From NCBI GenBank assembly GCA_965116395.1, contig OZ220684.1, forward strand, positions 5,084,001-5,148,000: 64,000 bases of DNA. The letters run 5' to 3'. A program made the position numbers and the translations under genes. The notes beneath the pieces are model-generated. The model saw nothing but the letters and a program-made list of their open reading frames with translations, made no database searches and had not been told where the DNA came from. The DNA is from Bin5 sp965116395 (GTDB lineage: Bacteria > Chloroflexota > Anaerolineae > Caldilineales > Caldilineaceae). Below are positions 42,331 to 52,337 of the stretch, one piece after another. The first letter of the stretch is position 1, and each line of letters begins with the position of its first letter.

Positions 42331-43299
42331 ATGGCAGCGTTGACCACTGAGCAGAAACTCGAAATCTTTTACTGGATGGTATTGACGCGAACATTCGACG
42401 AAGGAATGGTCTCGCTTTGGAAGCAGGGACGGGGACTGGGCGGAACGTTCAGCGAGCGGGGCCATGAGGCCGTCAGCGTCGGCTCTGCCTATGCACTGGC
42501 GCCGGAGGATATCATCGCGCCAATGCACCGTGACATTGGCGCATACTTTCTGCGCGGTCTTACGCCGCGTCGCGTCTTTGGAAACCTGCTTGGCAAGACC
42601 ACCGGCGTGACAGGGGGCCGCGACGCCAATATCCACGGCATGGGTGATTTGAGCCTGGGAATCGTAGGCTATATCAGTCATATTCCGATGTCGATGCCTA
42701 TTGCCCTTGGGGTCGCCATGAGCCTCAAATTGCGGAATGAAGCCCGCGTGGCGATGACTTATGTGGGAGATGGCGGCAGTACTGCCGGACTGTGGCACGA
42801 ATCACTCAACATGGCCGGTCTTTACCAGGCCCCGTATGTCCTGATCGTCGAGAACAACCAGTACGCCTACTCCACACACGTTTCCCAGCAGATGCCGATT
42901 GAGAATATCGCCGACCGCGCTGCCGGCTATAACATTCCGAGCGAGATCGTAGACGGGAACGACGTGGAGGCTGTATATCAGGCCACCTGTGTGGCCGTTG
43001 AGCGGGCCAGGCAGGGGGGAGGGCCCTCCCTGATTGAAGCAAAAACCATGCGTATGATGGGACACGCCATTCATGACGGCGCCGAATATGTGCCGGGCGA
43101 ACTGTTGGCCGAATGGGAAAAGAAGGACCCTGTTGCGCGCTATCAGGACAAGCTTCTGGCTGAGAAAGTTACAGATGAGGACGAAGTGAACGAAATCAGG
43201 CAACGGGCTGCCGTCGAGATTGAGGACGCAATAGAGTTCGCCGAGGCCAGCCCTCTGCCCGATCCGGAAACGGTGATGGAGGGCGTGTACGCGCCGTAG
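42331..43299 (+). CDS. Thiamine-diphosphate dehydrogenase E1 alpha subunit (pyruvate/acetoin/2-oxoacid type)
   Basis: A 322-residue E1-alpha protein. The thiamine-diphosphate motif is GDGGSTAGLWHESLN, with the conserved FSERGHEAVSVG and HRDIGAYFLRG regions upstream and RMMGHAIHDGAEYVP around the phosphorylation-loop equivalent. The partner E1 beta and E2 genes are absent from the window, so it either pairs with products encoded elsewhere or has a separate role. An AAGGGG site precedes the ATG. Confidence 0.87.
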   Translation: MAALTTEQKLEIFYWMVLTRTFDEGMVSLWKQGRGLGGTFSERGHEAVSVGSAYALAPEDIIAPMHRDIGAYFLRGLTPRRVFGNLLGKTTGVTGGRDANIHGMGDLSLGIVGYISHIPMSMPIALGVAMSLKLRNEARVAMTYVGDGGSTAGLWHESLNMAGLYQAPYVLIVENNQYAYSTHVSQQMPIENIADRAAGYNIPSEIVDGNDVEAVYQATCVAVERARQGGGPSLIEAKTMRMMGHAIHDGAEYVPGELLAEWEKKDPVARYQDKLLAEKVTDEDEVNEIRQRAAVEIEDAIEFAEASPLPDPETVMEGVYAP

Positions 43300-43395
43300 A
43301 GGAAGTTGCAGCAAGGTTCAGATGATCCAAGGACAGCATTTCGGAAGCTCCCCGGAAGTACCCCGTCATTGCAACCTACAGCCAGGCGCGTCATT

Positions 43396-43418
43396 CGCCG
43401 GCCGAACTGTGGCCGGCG
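43396..43418 (+). terminator. Rho-independent-type terminator after the E1 alpha gene
   Basis: CGCCGGCC (43396-43403) and GGCCGGCG (43411-43418) form an 8-bp GC stem with a 7-base loop, followed by ATTCTGTTT. It lies about 100 bp downstream of the stop. Confidence 0.6.
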
Positions 43419-43523
43419 ATTCTGTTTGGACCTTCGCTATCTTTTCCTGACTGTCGCCAGCCGCTGACTGAAAAAGGCCTGCGTAAGCAAGGCTGAGGGC
43501 ACGGCTGGGACGTGGAGTCGTCT

Positions 43524-43886
43524 ATGGTCTCTCCTGTAGCCATCGAAATCTTGCTTGAAAGAGTCCGGTCGTTTTGGGACCGGGGAGAAACGGGCACCGT
43601 CATCGACATATTGCGGCGCCCGCACCTCGCCGACAGTTCGGGGTTTCTCTACCTGATCCCGCCGGAATCCCAGAAAACCATCCTGCAGGAACTTCTGTGG
43701 GAAGAGGTGGCGGAATTCTTGGAGGGGCTGGGCGAGGGAGAGATGGTGGATCGGGAGGCACTGACAGCTCGCGTTGATGCTGACCAGGAGGAGGTCGCCA
43801 GGATCCTATCCCGCTACAATCTTCTTAGCGACTTTCCAGCGGTGAACATCGCCAGACGGATAGGAATTTCAAGCCTGCCGCGATGA
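43524..43886 (+). CDS. Uncharacterised protein resembling an MgtE N-terminal domain
   Basis: A 120-residue soluble, helical, acidic protein. RRPHLADSSGFLYLIPPES and QELLWEEVAEFLEGLGEGEM loosely recall the superhelical MgtE-N repeats of magnesium transporters, but no membrane part follows. The function is unknown. The ATG at 43524 has GGAG six bases upstream; a GTG at 43512 is less likely. Its stop overlaps the start of the YfhO-like gene (ATGA), so the two are translationally coupled. Confidence 0.55.
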   Translation: MVSPVAIEILLERVRSFWDRGETGTVIDILRRPHLADSSGFLYLIPPESQKTILQELLWEEVAEFLEGLGEGEMVDREALTARVDADQEEVARILSRYNLLSDFPAVNIARRIGISSLPR

Positions 43887-46321
43887 CTCGAACAGAATCT
43901 CATTCGGCTTTCCCAATAGTATTGGCATACTGCGCGCTGGCTGCGTTCTTCTTTGCGCCACACCTTCTCGGACTGTCTGCATTTCTAGAAGGCGACTTTA
44001 CCCGCCATTATCTTCCCTACAGTTTCTTTCAACAGAAGTCGTTGCTGGCAGGGAATTTCCCGGTCTGGAATCCCCATGTAAATTCGGGCCATCCTTTCCT
44101 GGCCGACACTGAGTCCGCGGTGTTTTACCCGGTAAGCAACATACTTCTTATCATCACCTGGTTTAGTCGCACTGTTGCCGGAAGACTATATTGGCTGCAA
44201 TTCGAAGCGCTGATTCACATCGTTCTGGCATGCTGCTTCACGGCATTGCTTGTGCATCGATTGACTGGGCGGCGGATGGCCGGCTTTGCCGCCGGTCTCG
44301 TGTTTGGCTTTTCGGGCTATCTTACAGGCTACCCGCCTCTTCAGTTAGGAATACTGCGAGTGGCTGTCTGGCTGCCGCTGATCCTCTGGCTACTACTGCC
44401 CGACGAGTCTGGCAAGACGCGCTGGACCCGCTGGCTTGTTGCATGCGCCGTCCACGCTGTCGCCTTTTATGCCAACCATCCACAGACCTTTCTCTTTCTT
44501 TCATACGCGGTGGGCGGTTGGATGCTGACTCTGGCAGTAGTCCAGTTGCGCTTGCTTCTGCCTACGGGCAGTGCAGGCCGGTCTGTGTCAGTAGTGGGAG
44601 AATCAGTTCCTGTCCGACTGGGCCAGCAGTCGATGCGAGTGGTTTTGTATGCGGTAATTCTATTAGGTCTGACGGCAGCGCAGCTGTGGCCTGCCCTCGA
44701 ATACACAAGACTGACCGTGCGTTCCGCCCGCCCCTTTCACGAGCTAAGCAGTGGTTTCCCATTTGAAGACACGTGGCAGTTCATTGTGCCAGGCGTTTTG
44801 ACTTTCTACTCACCTCTATATGTAGGCATGGTAGGGATGGGCCTTGCACTCATCGCCGCGGCCGCTCTCTTGTCGAACCGGTTCCAGCTTTCCGAGGCTG
44901 CTTCCTTCGCCCGGCCTGCCGCTATCTTTTTCGTAATTGTGGGCGGCTTTGCCTTGCTTGTCTCTTTTGGAGAAAAACTGCCGATCTATCCTCTGCTGTA
45001 TCGCTTTGCGCCAGGCTGGTCGCTTTTTCGGGGTCAGGAGCGGGTTGCCTATCTGGTGGCGTTCTCTCTTAGTGTTCTGAGCGGGTTTGGCTTCGCACTT
45101 TTGCCTTCGCTCGCTGCCCGCTGGCGCCAGAGAGTTTGCTGGGGATTCGTGGTCTCGGTTGTGGCATCAGTGGCGCTGGTATTCATCTTCTGGCAGCTTC
45201 CCAATCGACTCGAGGCCTCGAGAGCGGGATTCCTGTTCCATGCAGGGAAGTCCCTCTTGTTTGCAGCAGTGTTTGCCAGCCTGTGCAGCGCGTTGCGCCC
45301 TACTCCCACTCGCCTGATCCTGCTGCTCTTTGTCGTTGTAGGGGACCTTTTCCTTACAAGCTTCACCTTGAATCTGGCTGACGGGCACGAGGCTCGTTCC
45401 GCGCTGACACCGCCAGAGGCAGCTGCCACCTATCAGGCGGCGCAGTCTCTGGCAGACGAAACTGCCGCTCTGCCGCCGCGCGTATATAACGAACGACGCC
45501 TGCCCGAAGATAGCGGAATGTTCGCAGGCTGGGAGGATGTTTGGGCTGCCAGCGTTCTGCGGCTGTCTACATACAACACCTTCTTTGAGAACTTCCCGGT
45601 TGACAGAATGTGGGAGGTGACGGGTGTCGGCACCGTTCTTACCTGGAGAGAGGAACTTGTGGTCGCCAGCCAGTTGGTGGGAGAGTTCCCCTTCAAGGAC
45701 GAGGCTACCCGCCTGCACCAACTGGATAGCGTTTCGCCGCGCCATTGGTGGACACAGCGTGCACGGCTCGTAGACGACCGGACAGCGCTCGATCTGCTGG
45801 GTGACCCCGGCTTCGAACTGCGGAAGGAATTATTGATCGCGCAGGCGGATGGTGATGCGGTGGGTTACCACTGGGTAGAGGGGCGCATGACGCTGGGAAG
45901 CGGAGGCGCGGCTTCGATAGAGGTCGAATGGACGGGGGCTGCTCACCTGATTTTCAGGATAGAGAGCGATGAACCTGGCCTGCTTTTTGTCAGCGAGAAC
46001 TACCTGCCTGGCTGGCAGGCGGTATGGACTGGAACGGATCGAACTGGGCAGCACGTTGACCTGCCAATCGTGCGCGCCCACCAATCATTTCTGGGCATAC
46101 CAGTTCCCGCAGGCAAAGGAACATTGGAACTGTCCTACCGTCCGGCCAGCGTGCGCTGGGGCCTTGCCATTAGCGGCGCGAGCTGGATTATCCTCCTGTT
46201 GGCGCTGCGAAACCTGTTGGCTGAGGGGTTTGGAATGACCTGGAGGCGTAGCCGGTCATTCGCGGAAAAGTACAGAGCTTCTCTTTCGCAGACGTTTTCC
46301 CATGGAAGGGGCAATTCATGA
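43883..46321 (+). CDS. YfhO-like polytopic membrane protein
   Basis: An 812-residue protein with about a dozen membrane segments and exported loops. Family features are the early acidic loop FLEGDFTRHYLPYSFFQQKS and VWNPHVNSGHPFLADTES, plus AGLVFGFSGYLTGYP. The final ~170 residues before the last helix are a beta-rich extracytoplasmic domain with SENYLPGWQAVW, a YfhO hallmark. YfhO proteins are GT-C-fold proteins linked to glycosylation of wall polymers. It overlaps the gene before and the gene after by 4 bp each, so the three form an operon. Confidence 0.8.
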   Translation: MTRTESHSAFPIVLAYCALAAFFFAPHLLGLSAFLEGDFTRHYLPYSFFQQKSLLAGNFPVWNPHVNSGHPFLADTESAVFYPVSNILLIITWFSRTVAGRLYWLQFEALIHIVLACCFTALLVHRLTGRRMAGFAAGLVFGFSGYLTGYPPLQLGILRVAVWLPLILWLLLPDESGKTRWTRWLVACAVHAVAFYANHPQTFLFLSYAVGGWMLTLAVVQLRLLLPTGSAGRSVSVVGESVPVRLGQQSMRVVLYAVILLGLTAAQLWPALEYTRLTVRSARPFHELSSGFPFEDTWQFIVPGVLTFYSPLYVGMVGMGLALIAAAALLSNRFQLSEAASFARPAAIFFVIVGGFALLVSFGEKLPIYPLLYRFAPGWSLFRGQERVAYLVAFSLSVLSGFGFALLPSLAARWRQRVCWGFVVSVVASVALVFIFWQLPNRLEASRAGFLFHAGKSLLFAAVFASLCSALRPTPTRLILLLFVVVGDLFLTSFTLNLADGHEARSALTPPEAAATYQAAQSLADETAALPPRVYNERRLPEDSGMFAGWEDVWAASVLRLSTYNTFFENFPVDRMWEVTGVGTVLTWREELVVASQLVGEFPFKDEATRLHQLDSVSPRHWWTQRARLVDDRTALDLLGDPGFELRKELLIAQADGDAVGYHWVEGRMTLGSGGAASIEVEWTGAAHLIFRIESDEPGLLFVSENYLPGWQAVWTGTDRTGQHVDLPIVRAHQSFLGIPVPAGKGTLELSYRPASVRWGLAISGASWIILLLALRNLLAEGFGMTWRRSRSFAEKYRASLSQTFSHGRGNS

Positions 46322-48456
46322 CCTCGCGACTTCAGCAGGAATCGCGCAGCGCCAAACGGATAAACCTGGCCGACAAGGAATTTCAGAGAATTACAGTATT
46401 GCTCATTGTCCTCGTTGGATTTGCGCTACGCCTTTACCGTTTAGGAGTTCAGGAACTGAGCGACATGGAAGCGTTTGCATATCAAATCAGCCAGTTGCCA
46501 TTTCTGGCGCAATTCGGGGTTTTTCCTCAGATTCAAACCCCTTATGTGGTAGGAAGCTTCTGGATTCAGCACATTTGGCTCAGTGTAGTAGGGACAAGCG
46601 AATTTGCTGTGCGTTCGGCATCGGCACTTTGCGGCACGATAGCTGTTCCACTGGCGTTCCGTCTGGCGACTGGACTACGGTTGAGCGCATACACCATTTT
46701 AGCGGCGACACTGTTAGTGGCTGTGAATACGTTCGCCGTCTGGACCAGCCAGGATGACTTACTTCAGTCTCTCGGCTTGGTTCTCGCTACTTGCAGCGTG
46801 ATCTTGGCCTTGAGAATACTTAACGGGAGGTCGAGCAGAAAAGACGTCTTCTCATACGTTATCGTTACAGTGGTCGCCATTTACACTCAGTTTTTCGTGG
46901 TCCTTGCCCTTTTGACGCAGAACCTGTATGTGCTGTTCATGCTGACGCTGGAAAGGCGCTCGAGATCCAGCGAGGAAGGGTCGCGGTTGAGTGGTCACGT
47001 TTTGAGAAGCTGGGCTTGGGCCCAGATCGCGATCGTGGCCCTGTCCGCGGCTTCGTTGTTTAGCGTCTTGAACAGGGTGGTTCCTCCTGGCCTGGATGGC
47101 ACGCACTGGAAGACTTGGGCTTGGCTTCGGTGGATGTTTGGCCGCCTCACTCTGGGAGAATATGTGCCGCATGTGACATGGCAGAACGTTGCTTTCCTAT
47201 TCTCGCTCGCCGTGGTCGCGGTTGCGGTGGCCAGCGCATTACTGGCTGAAAGAAGAAAGACGCCTCAATTTGAGAATGTCGACGAATACGGGAAAGAGAT
47301 CGATGGAGAGAATACATTAGAAGGAGGAGAATCCAGTTTCGGTTTCAGGGGGCACTACGGCATCGTCCTACTTTTGCTATACCTGCTTGTTTCTCTTATT
47401 CCGGTCTGGGTCGCACCTTTTTTATGGTGGTCGCCGTTCTATTGGAGCTTCCAAGCCATAGCGCTGCTGCCCTTATTGTTTCTCCTGGCCATTGGGTTCA
47501 AGAACATCGGCGATTTTGTAGAGAGCCATTTGGGGTGGAGGTGGAGAATCTGGGCGGAGGATTCCGAGGCAGTCGGCCGGTTCACCTTGGCGAAGATTCC
47601 AGTAGGGGGTGTGGCTGCAGTCTCTCTCCTTCTTCTGGTCGTCACAGGCAATCTTTTCGCCTTACGCAATTATCACTTTGATCCAGAGTTTACCAAGTCG
47701 AGAGGGAGGCGGGAACTGGCCGGACTTTTGGAGCGCTGGAGTGCAGGTCTTAGCCCGGCGAACGTCCATTTTATTGAATCTGCAACTGGTTCTTCGCTCT
47801 GGTACTACTATACGGGAGATGTTGAACACACATTCCTGCGTTCACCACCGGGAGAATCCAAGACTGCCGGGGAGATGGTGAATGATCTGCTCAGTGATGG
47901 CGTACGAAGAATCATCCATACGGCCCCGTTAGAAGGAAACGATGAAGCCAAGGAAATTTCTCGTCAAGCGCTTGCCCTTTTTTACCAGCTGGCTGCACAG
48001 GAGACGACAGGTCCATGGCTTGTTGAACTCTACGCACAGCCAGACCCCCAGGAATGGCGGCTTCTCGACGTCGAATTCGTAAACGGCTTGACATTGGAAC
48101 GCGCCCAGGTCAGCCCCAACTTTCCCCCTGCGGGCGGCAGACTGGTTGTTCATATGGAATGGAGCGGAGATCCGTCAACCTTGACCGGCGGCGAAAAGCT
48201 CTTCCTGCACCTGCTCGACGAGCCCGGGAAGCTTGTTGCCCAGTGGGATCCTGAGCTCCGAATGGACAGTTCGCAGGTTCTTGTAAGTGCGGCCATGCCG
48301 ATTCCGGCGACGCTTCCGCCTGGCTCTTTGCGGCTTGTTGCCGGCCTTTACGATGTAACCATCGATGGCGCGCCGCGGATTCTGACACAAGCCGGCGAAG
48401 ACTCTCTGCAGCTGGCTTACTTTCATGTTTCAGATTGCGATGTCTGTGGGCGATGA
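46318..48456 (+). CDS. GT39-like membrane glycosyltransferase
   Basis: A 712-residue protein. It starts with a cytoplasmic segment and a first helix followed by the acidic loop GVQELSDMEAFAYQISQLP, the counterpart of the DxE motif in GT39/ArnT enzymes. About 11-12 membrane segments run to residue ~450. The remaining ~260 residues are extracytoplasmic, including LFLHLLDEPGKLVAQWD. The start overlaps the upstream stop (ATGA). AT content appears slightly higher than in its neighbours. Substrate is unknown. Confidence 0.75.
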   Translation: MTSRLQQESRSAKRINLADKEFQRITVLLIVLVGFALRLYRLGVQELSDMEAFAYQISQLPFLAQFGVFPQIQTPYVVGSFWIQHIWLSVVGTSEFAVRSASALCGTIAVPLAFRLATGLRLSAYTILAATLLVAVNTFAVWTSQDDLLQSLGLVLATCSVILALRILNGRSSRKDVFSYVIVTVVAIYTQFFVVLALLTQNLYVLFMLTLERRSRSSEEGSRLSGHVLRSWAWAQIAIVALSAASLFSVLNRVVPPGLDGTHWKTWAWLRWMFGRLTLGEYVPHVTWQNVAFLFSLAVVAVAVASALLAERRKTPQFENVDEYGKEIDGENTLEGGESSFGFRGHYGIVLLLLYLLVSLIPVWVAPFLWWSPFYWSFQAIALLPLLFLLAIGFKNIGDFVESHLGWRWRIWAEDSEAVGRFTLAKIPVGGVAAVSLLLLVVTGNLFALRNYHFDPEFTKSRGRRELAGLLERWSAGLSPANVHFIESATGSSLWYYYTGDVEHTFLRSPPGESKTAGEMVNDLLSDGVRRIIHTAPLEGNDEAKEISRQALALFYQLAAQETTGPWLVELYAQPDPQEWRLLDVEFVNGLTLERAQVSPNFPPAGGRLVVHMEWSGDPSTLTGGEKLFLHLLDEPGKLVAQWDPELRMDSSQVLVSAAMPIPATLPPGSLRLVAGLYDVTIDGAPRILTQAGEDSLQLAYFHVSDCDVCGR

Positions 48457-48659
48457 CCCGCCCCACCGTTCTCGAAGTCCGGCTCAACACGAAACAGGTT
48501 TTGGCACCTCAATGGCCAAGAATGGTCTTCTCGAAGGACACCTAAGGACATTGACCGCCAGCGCTGAAACATTTCAAGGCGTTGTTGAACGGACCTTCTT
48601 GCAAGTCTTCGTGACCTCGATGTCCGTGGCGGAATGGAACACGGCGAAAGGGGCCCCAC

Positions 48660-50951
48660 GTGCACTCTGAGGCGCTCGCCAGACCAAGAGTAGAGACTCT
48701 GTTGGTCGGCCTGTTGCTGGCCTTATTCTCAGTGACAGGCGTTGCCTACAGCTTGGTGGTTCCACCTTTTGAGACGCCGGACGAGATCTACCACTATGCC
48801 TTTGCGCGGCACCTGGCCGGGGGCAACGGGCTCCCCGTGCAGGGCCCGGAGATAACGGGACCCTGGGAACAGGAAGGCAGTCAGCCGCCGCTCTACTACG
48901 CTTTGGTAGGGCTGGCGACGGCAGGTATAGATCAGGGCGAGCTCGATGCATTCGCGGTACGCAACCCCAGGGCGAATCTTGGCAATCCACGTCAACCCGG
49001 CAACAAGAACTTCATGCTCTTCAGCGCACAGAGCAGACCACTGCAGGGCGTTGATTTGGCGTTGCGAGTCGGGCGCTGGATTTCGGTAGTACTCGGCACG
49101 TTTACTGTATTATTTACGTACCTGCTTTCCAGGCATGCTTTTCCAACGGACCGTTGGTCGCGGCTGCTGGCAACCGCCCTGGTTGCGACCATTCCGCAGT
49201 TTACGTTTATCAGCGCAAGCCTTTCCAACGACAACATGATCACTATGGTAAGCGCGGCTGCGCTGGTTTATCTGGCGGTGCTGGCCAGGCGCGGCCGAGG
49301 GCCGGGATTACTCTGGTGGCACTGGCTGGGACTTGGCCTACTGTTGGGGCTGGCAGCTTTGAGCAAGTTGCAAGGGTTGGGCCTCTTACCTCTTACGGCC
49401 TTCACTTTACTATTTTTTTTGGCTGCGAGGCAGAAAGTATGGCGAACGGTTCTGAAGGGAGGACTTTTTGTCGGTGGGACCGTGTTGCTTGTCGCCGGCT
49501 GGTGGTATGTCCGTAATCTGCTCCTCTATGGAGATCCTTTCGGCACCGCGAATTTGCTCAGCGTCACCGGGTTGCGGGTAGAGCCTGCGACTTTGCAGAG
49601 CATGGTTGGTGAGTTGCGAGGTCTGCAGATGTCCTTCTGGGGCATTTTCGGGTGGTTCAGCATACTCCTTCCCTCCTGGACCTATAGTCTTTTCGAACTG
49701 TTGTCCGTTCTGGCCGCGGCAGGAGCCGTCCTGGCCTGGCTGCGGACGCGGCTGACAGCCGAGGGTACGGCGGGGCTGCGAGAACAGAAAAACGATGCTA
49801 TGGGCATTGCATGGATATGGATAGTTATTTCGCTAGCGCTTCTTGCCTCTTGGATCACAGTAGCACAGGGCTCTCAGGGACGGCTGCTCTTTCCGGCCAT
49901 CAGTGCACTGGCCGTAGTGGCCGTGTACGGACTCCGGTTCTGGGCCGGATTCCTGCCCCGGTTCGGACGCACGGCGCTTGGGCTGGTTGTACCGGTGGGC
50001 CTTTGGTGCTGCTCGGTCTATGCTCTAGTCGATTTGCTGCCCGAGTCGTACGGGTTGGGCGGCATGGCCAATGCGGTTGAAGCCGTGCCAGCAGACGCAC
50101 AGCCGATAGGGAAAGTGTACGGAGACGGAGTGGAATTGGTTGCTGCCCGTTTTCCCGAGCCTGGCTTGCTAAGCGGCGAGGAAGTCGCGGTTACTCTCTA
50201 CTTCCGCACGCAGAAGGAACAGATGCGGGACTTCGAATTATTCTTACACTTGTTGGACCACAACAACATGCAGATTGGGAATGTGACCACGCACCCGGGC
50301 TGGGGGGTTCGGCCTCTCACACTTTGGAAGCCAGGCATTTTGTATGAGGACACCTACCTGATTCCGTTAGACCACGCGCCTGCTGTGGCCCGACTGTATG
50401 TAGGTTTTGTCGATCCGGAATCCACAGCCTTGGAAAGCGAGGGACTGCTACCGGTTGCCGGTGGAGGTCCTCGGATCGAGAGCCGCGTTGTCTGGACACA
50501 CTACGAACAGCTGGAGCCGATGGCGGTAGAGTACGATAGCGGCATCGCTCTTGCAGGAGTCGCGCTGGGCCAGGAGGAAGACCAACTTTCGGTCAAGCAG
50601 ATATCAACTCTGGAGCGCCTTCACCCGGCGTGGGTTGCCATGCGATTTCGTGAGCTCGTCGACTCCGAAGTCAGCTATGCGACCTCGCTCAGGCTCTATC
50701 CGGTGGAGAAGGACGGTGACTGGATCTTTCAGGAAGATACGGAGTTGTGGAAACCTGAACATTCGACACTGCAGCCTGGGGCATCTGCCCAGCCTTTGGA
50801 CACGCTCGTCCGCCTGGTTTTCCCGCCCAATCTCCCCGCGGGCGAGTACGAGCTGCGTCTGGTCGTCTACGATGTCGAGACTCTAGAGCCGGTAGTACGG
50901 GTTGGCGTCTGGGAGCCGGAGCTTCTGCTAGCACGCTTACTACTGAAGTAA
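48660..50951 (+). CDS. DUF2142-like polytopic membrane protein
   Basis: A 763-residue membrane protein starting with GTG. The first loop reads VVPPFETPDEIYHYAFARHL, followed by GSQPPLYYALVGL, both typical of DUF2142 and related GT-C-like proteins. About eleven membrane segments run to residue ~460. The last ~300 residues are soluble and beta-rich (LFLHLLDHNNMQIGN), related to the tail of the upstream gene. Probably a glycan assembly or transfer protein. Confidence 0.75.
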   Translation: MHSEALARPRVETLLVGLLLALFSVTGVAYSLVVPPFETPDEIYHYAFARHLAGGNGLPVQGPEITGPWEQEGSQPPLYYALVGLATAGIDQGELDAFAVRNPRANLGNPRQPGNKNFMLFSAQSRPLQGVDLALRVGRWISVVLGTFTVLFTYLLSRHAFPTDRWSRLLATALVATIPQFTFISASLSNDNMITMVSAAALVYLAVLARRGRGPGLLWWHWLGLGLLLGLAALSKLQGLGLLPLTAFTLLFFLAARQKVWRTVLKGGLFVGGTVLLVAGWWYVRNLLLYGDPFGTANLLSVTGLRVEPATLQSMVGELRGLQMSFWGIFGWFSILLPSWTYSLFELLSVLAAAGAVLAWLRTRLTAEGTAGLREQKNDAMGIAWIWIVISLALLASWITVAQGSQGRLLFPAISALAVVAVYGLRFWAGFLPRFGRTALGLVVPVGLWCCSVYALVDLLPESYGLGGMANAVEAVPADAQPIGKVYGDGVELVAARFPEPGLLSGEEVAVTLYFRTQKEQMRDFELFLHLLDHNNMQIGNVTTHPGWGVRPLTLWKPGILYEDTYLIPLDHAPAVARLYVGFVDPESTALESEGLLPVAGGGPRIESRVVWTHYEQLEPMAVEYDSGIALAGVALGQEEDQLSVKQISTLERLHPAWVAMRFRELVDSEVSYATSLRLYPVEKDGDWIFQEDTELWKPEHSTLQPGASAQPLDTLVRLVFPPNLPAGEYELRLVVYDVETLEPVVRVGVWEPELLLARLLLK

Positions 50952-51005
50952 GACGATGTTATTTCCAGTGGGCTCATTACCCGTACATCGAGGGGGATTC
51001 GTCTG

Positions 51006-52178
51006 TTAACCTCCGAACGCAGCCAGTCGCCGCCCTGCTTCATGCAATGTCTCAAGCCGTTTGGCAAAGGCAAAACGTACTATCCCCTCGCCGTACTTTT
51101 CACGGTCGCGTGTATAGAAGTTGATCCCGGCAACGGAAGCCACGCCAACCTCGGTCGTTAGCCAGCGGGCGAAGCGGTGCGAGTCCCACTCTGCCTGCGG
51201 CGCGGCAATGCCGGTGTAGTCTGCCATCGTATAGTATGAGCCTTCAGGCCGGACCGGTCGGAAGCCGGCATTTTGCAACATCGCCAGCATTAGCTCTCGG
51301 CGCTCGCCATAGTCCTCGCGCATTTGCGACCAGTAGTCGCTCGGCTGATCAAGGGCGACGGCGGCGGCGGCCTGCAGTGGTGTAGGCGCGCAGATCGTCG
51401 AGTAGTCGTGGACGGTGCGGATGGCAGCGGCCAGGGGTTCACGGGCTATCACATAGCCCAGTCGCCAGCCCGTGACCGCAAAGCTCTTGCCCAGCCCGCC
51501 GATGGTAACCGTGCGTTCAATGAGACCCTCCAGGCTGCCGGGCGAAATGTGAATGTGGTCGTCGTAGAGAATGCGATCGTAGATTTCGTCGGTGATTAGG
51601 ATGAGGTCATGGCGGTTGGTAAAGTCGACCAGTGCTTGCATTTCTTCGTCATCGAAAACACGGCCGGTTGGGTTGTGGGGTGTATTGAGAAGCAGGGCAC
51701 GGGTCCGAGGGGTGACCGCGGCTTCGAGCCGGTCAGCGTCGATCCTGTAGTCGGGGGCTTCCAGGACGACCGGCACGGCCACCGCGTCGGCCAGCAGCGC
51801 TGACGGGCGAAAGTTCTCGTGACCTGGCTCGAGGATGATAAGTTCGTCGCCGGGATTGAGCAGGGCAAGGAGCGTGGTGGTAATTCCTTCGGTCACACCG
51901 CAAACGACACAGATGTGAACGTCGGGGTCTACTGTCCAGCCCAGTTGGCCAGTATACTGTTCCGACAAGGCCTGGCGCAGGGGAGGATAGCCCCATGTGA
52001 CTGTGTACTGGTTGGCGGTGCCGCGGATCGCCTCAATTGCGGCATTGACAATTGCCGCAGGCGGATCGAAATCAGGGAAGCCCTGGCTCAAGTTAATGGC
52101 ATCATGTTGCATTGCCAGCCGGGTCATTTCGCGGATCATTGACTGGTTGAAGTTGGTTGTGCGCGTGGCTGGGTACAC
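51006..52178 (-). CDS. Class I/II pyridoxal-phosphate aminotransferase
   Basis: A 390-residue aminotransferase. The PLP-lysine motif is GGLGKSFAVTGWRLGY, with ILLITDEIYDRI and NTPHNPTGRVF before it. The sequence resembles aspartate/kynurenine-type aminotransferases (start INLSQGFPDFDPP). It is transcribed convergently with the DUF2142-like gene and divergently from the sugar ABC operon. Substrate unknown. Confidence 0.88.
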   Translation of the reverse strand: MYPATRTTNFNQSMIREMTRLAMQHDAINLSQGFPDFDPPAAIVNAAIEAIRGTANQYTVTWGYPPLRQALSEQYTGQLGWTVDPDVHICVVCGVTEGITTTLLALLNPGDELIILEPGHENFRPSALLADAVAVPVVLEAPDYRIDADRLEAAVTPRTRALLLNTPHNPTGRVFDDEEMQALVDFTNRHDLILITDEIYDRILYDDHIHISPGSLEGLIERTVTIGGLGKSFAVTGWRLGYVIAREPLAAAIRTVHDYSTICAPTPLQAAAAVALDQPSDYWSQMREDYGERRELMLAMLQNAGFRPVRPEGSYYTMADYTGIAAPQAEWDSHRFARWLTTEVGVASVAGINFYTRDREKYGEGIVRFAFAKRLETLHEAGRRLAAFGG

Positions 52179-52337
52179 AGAAAGTCTCGCTGATCGTGTG
52201 GTATTGGGTACAGAATAGTCGCTGGAATTCTACTCGAATCCCACGCATGTGGCAACGCATGGGGGTCCTTGGCTTTAACAGTGAAGACCAGCTGTAAAAG
52301 CAATTGCATTGCTAGGCCCCCGTTCTAAGCCTCTACG

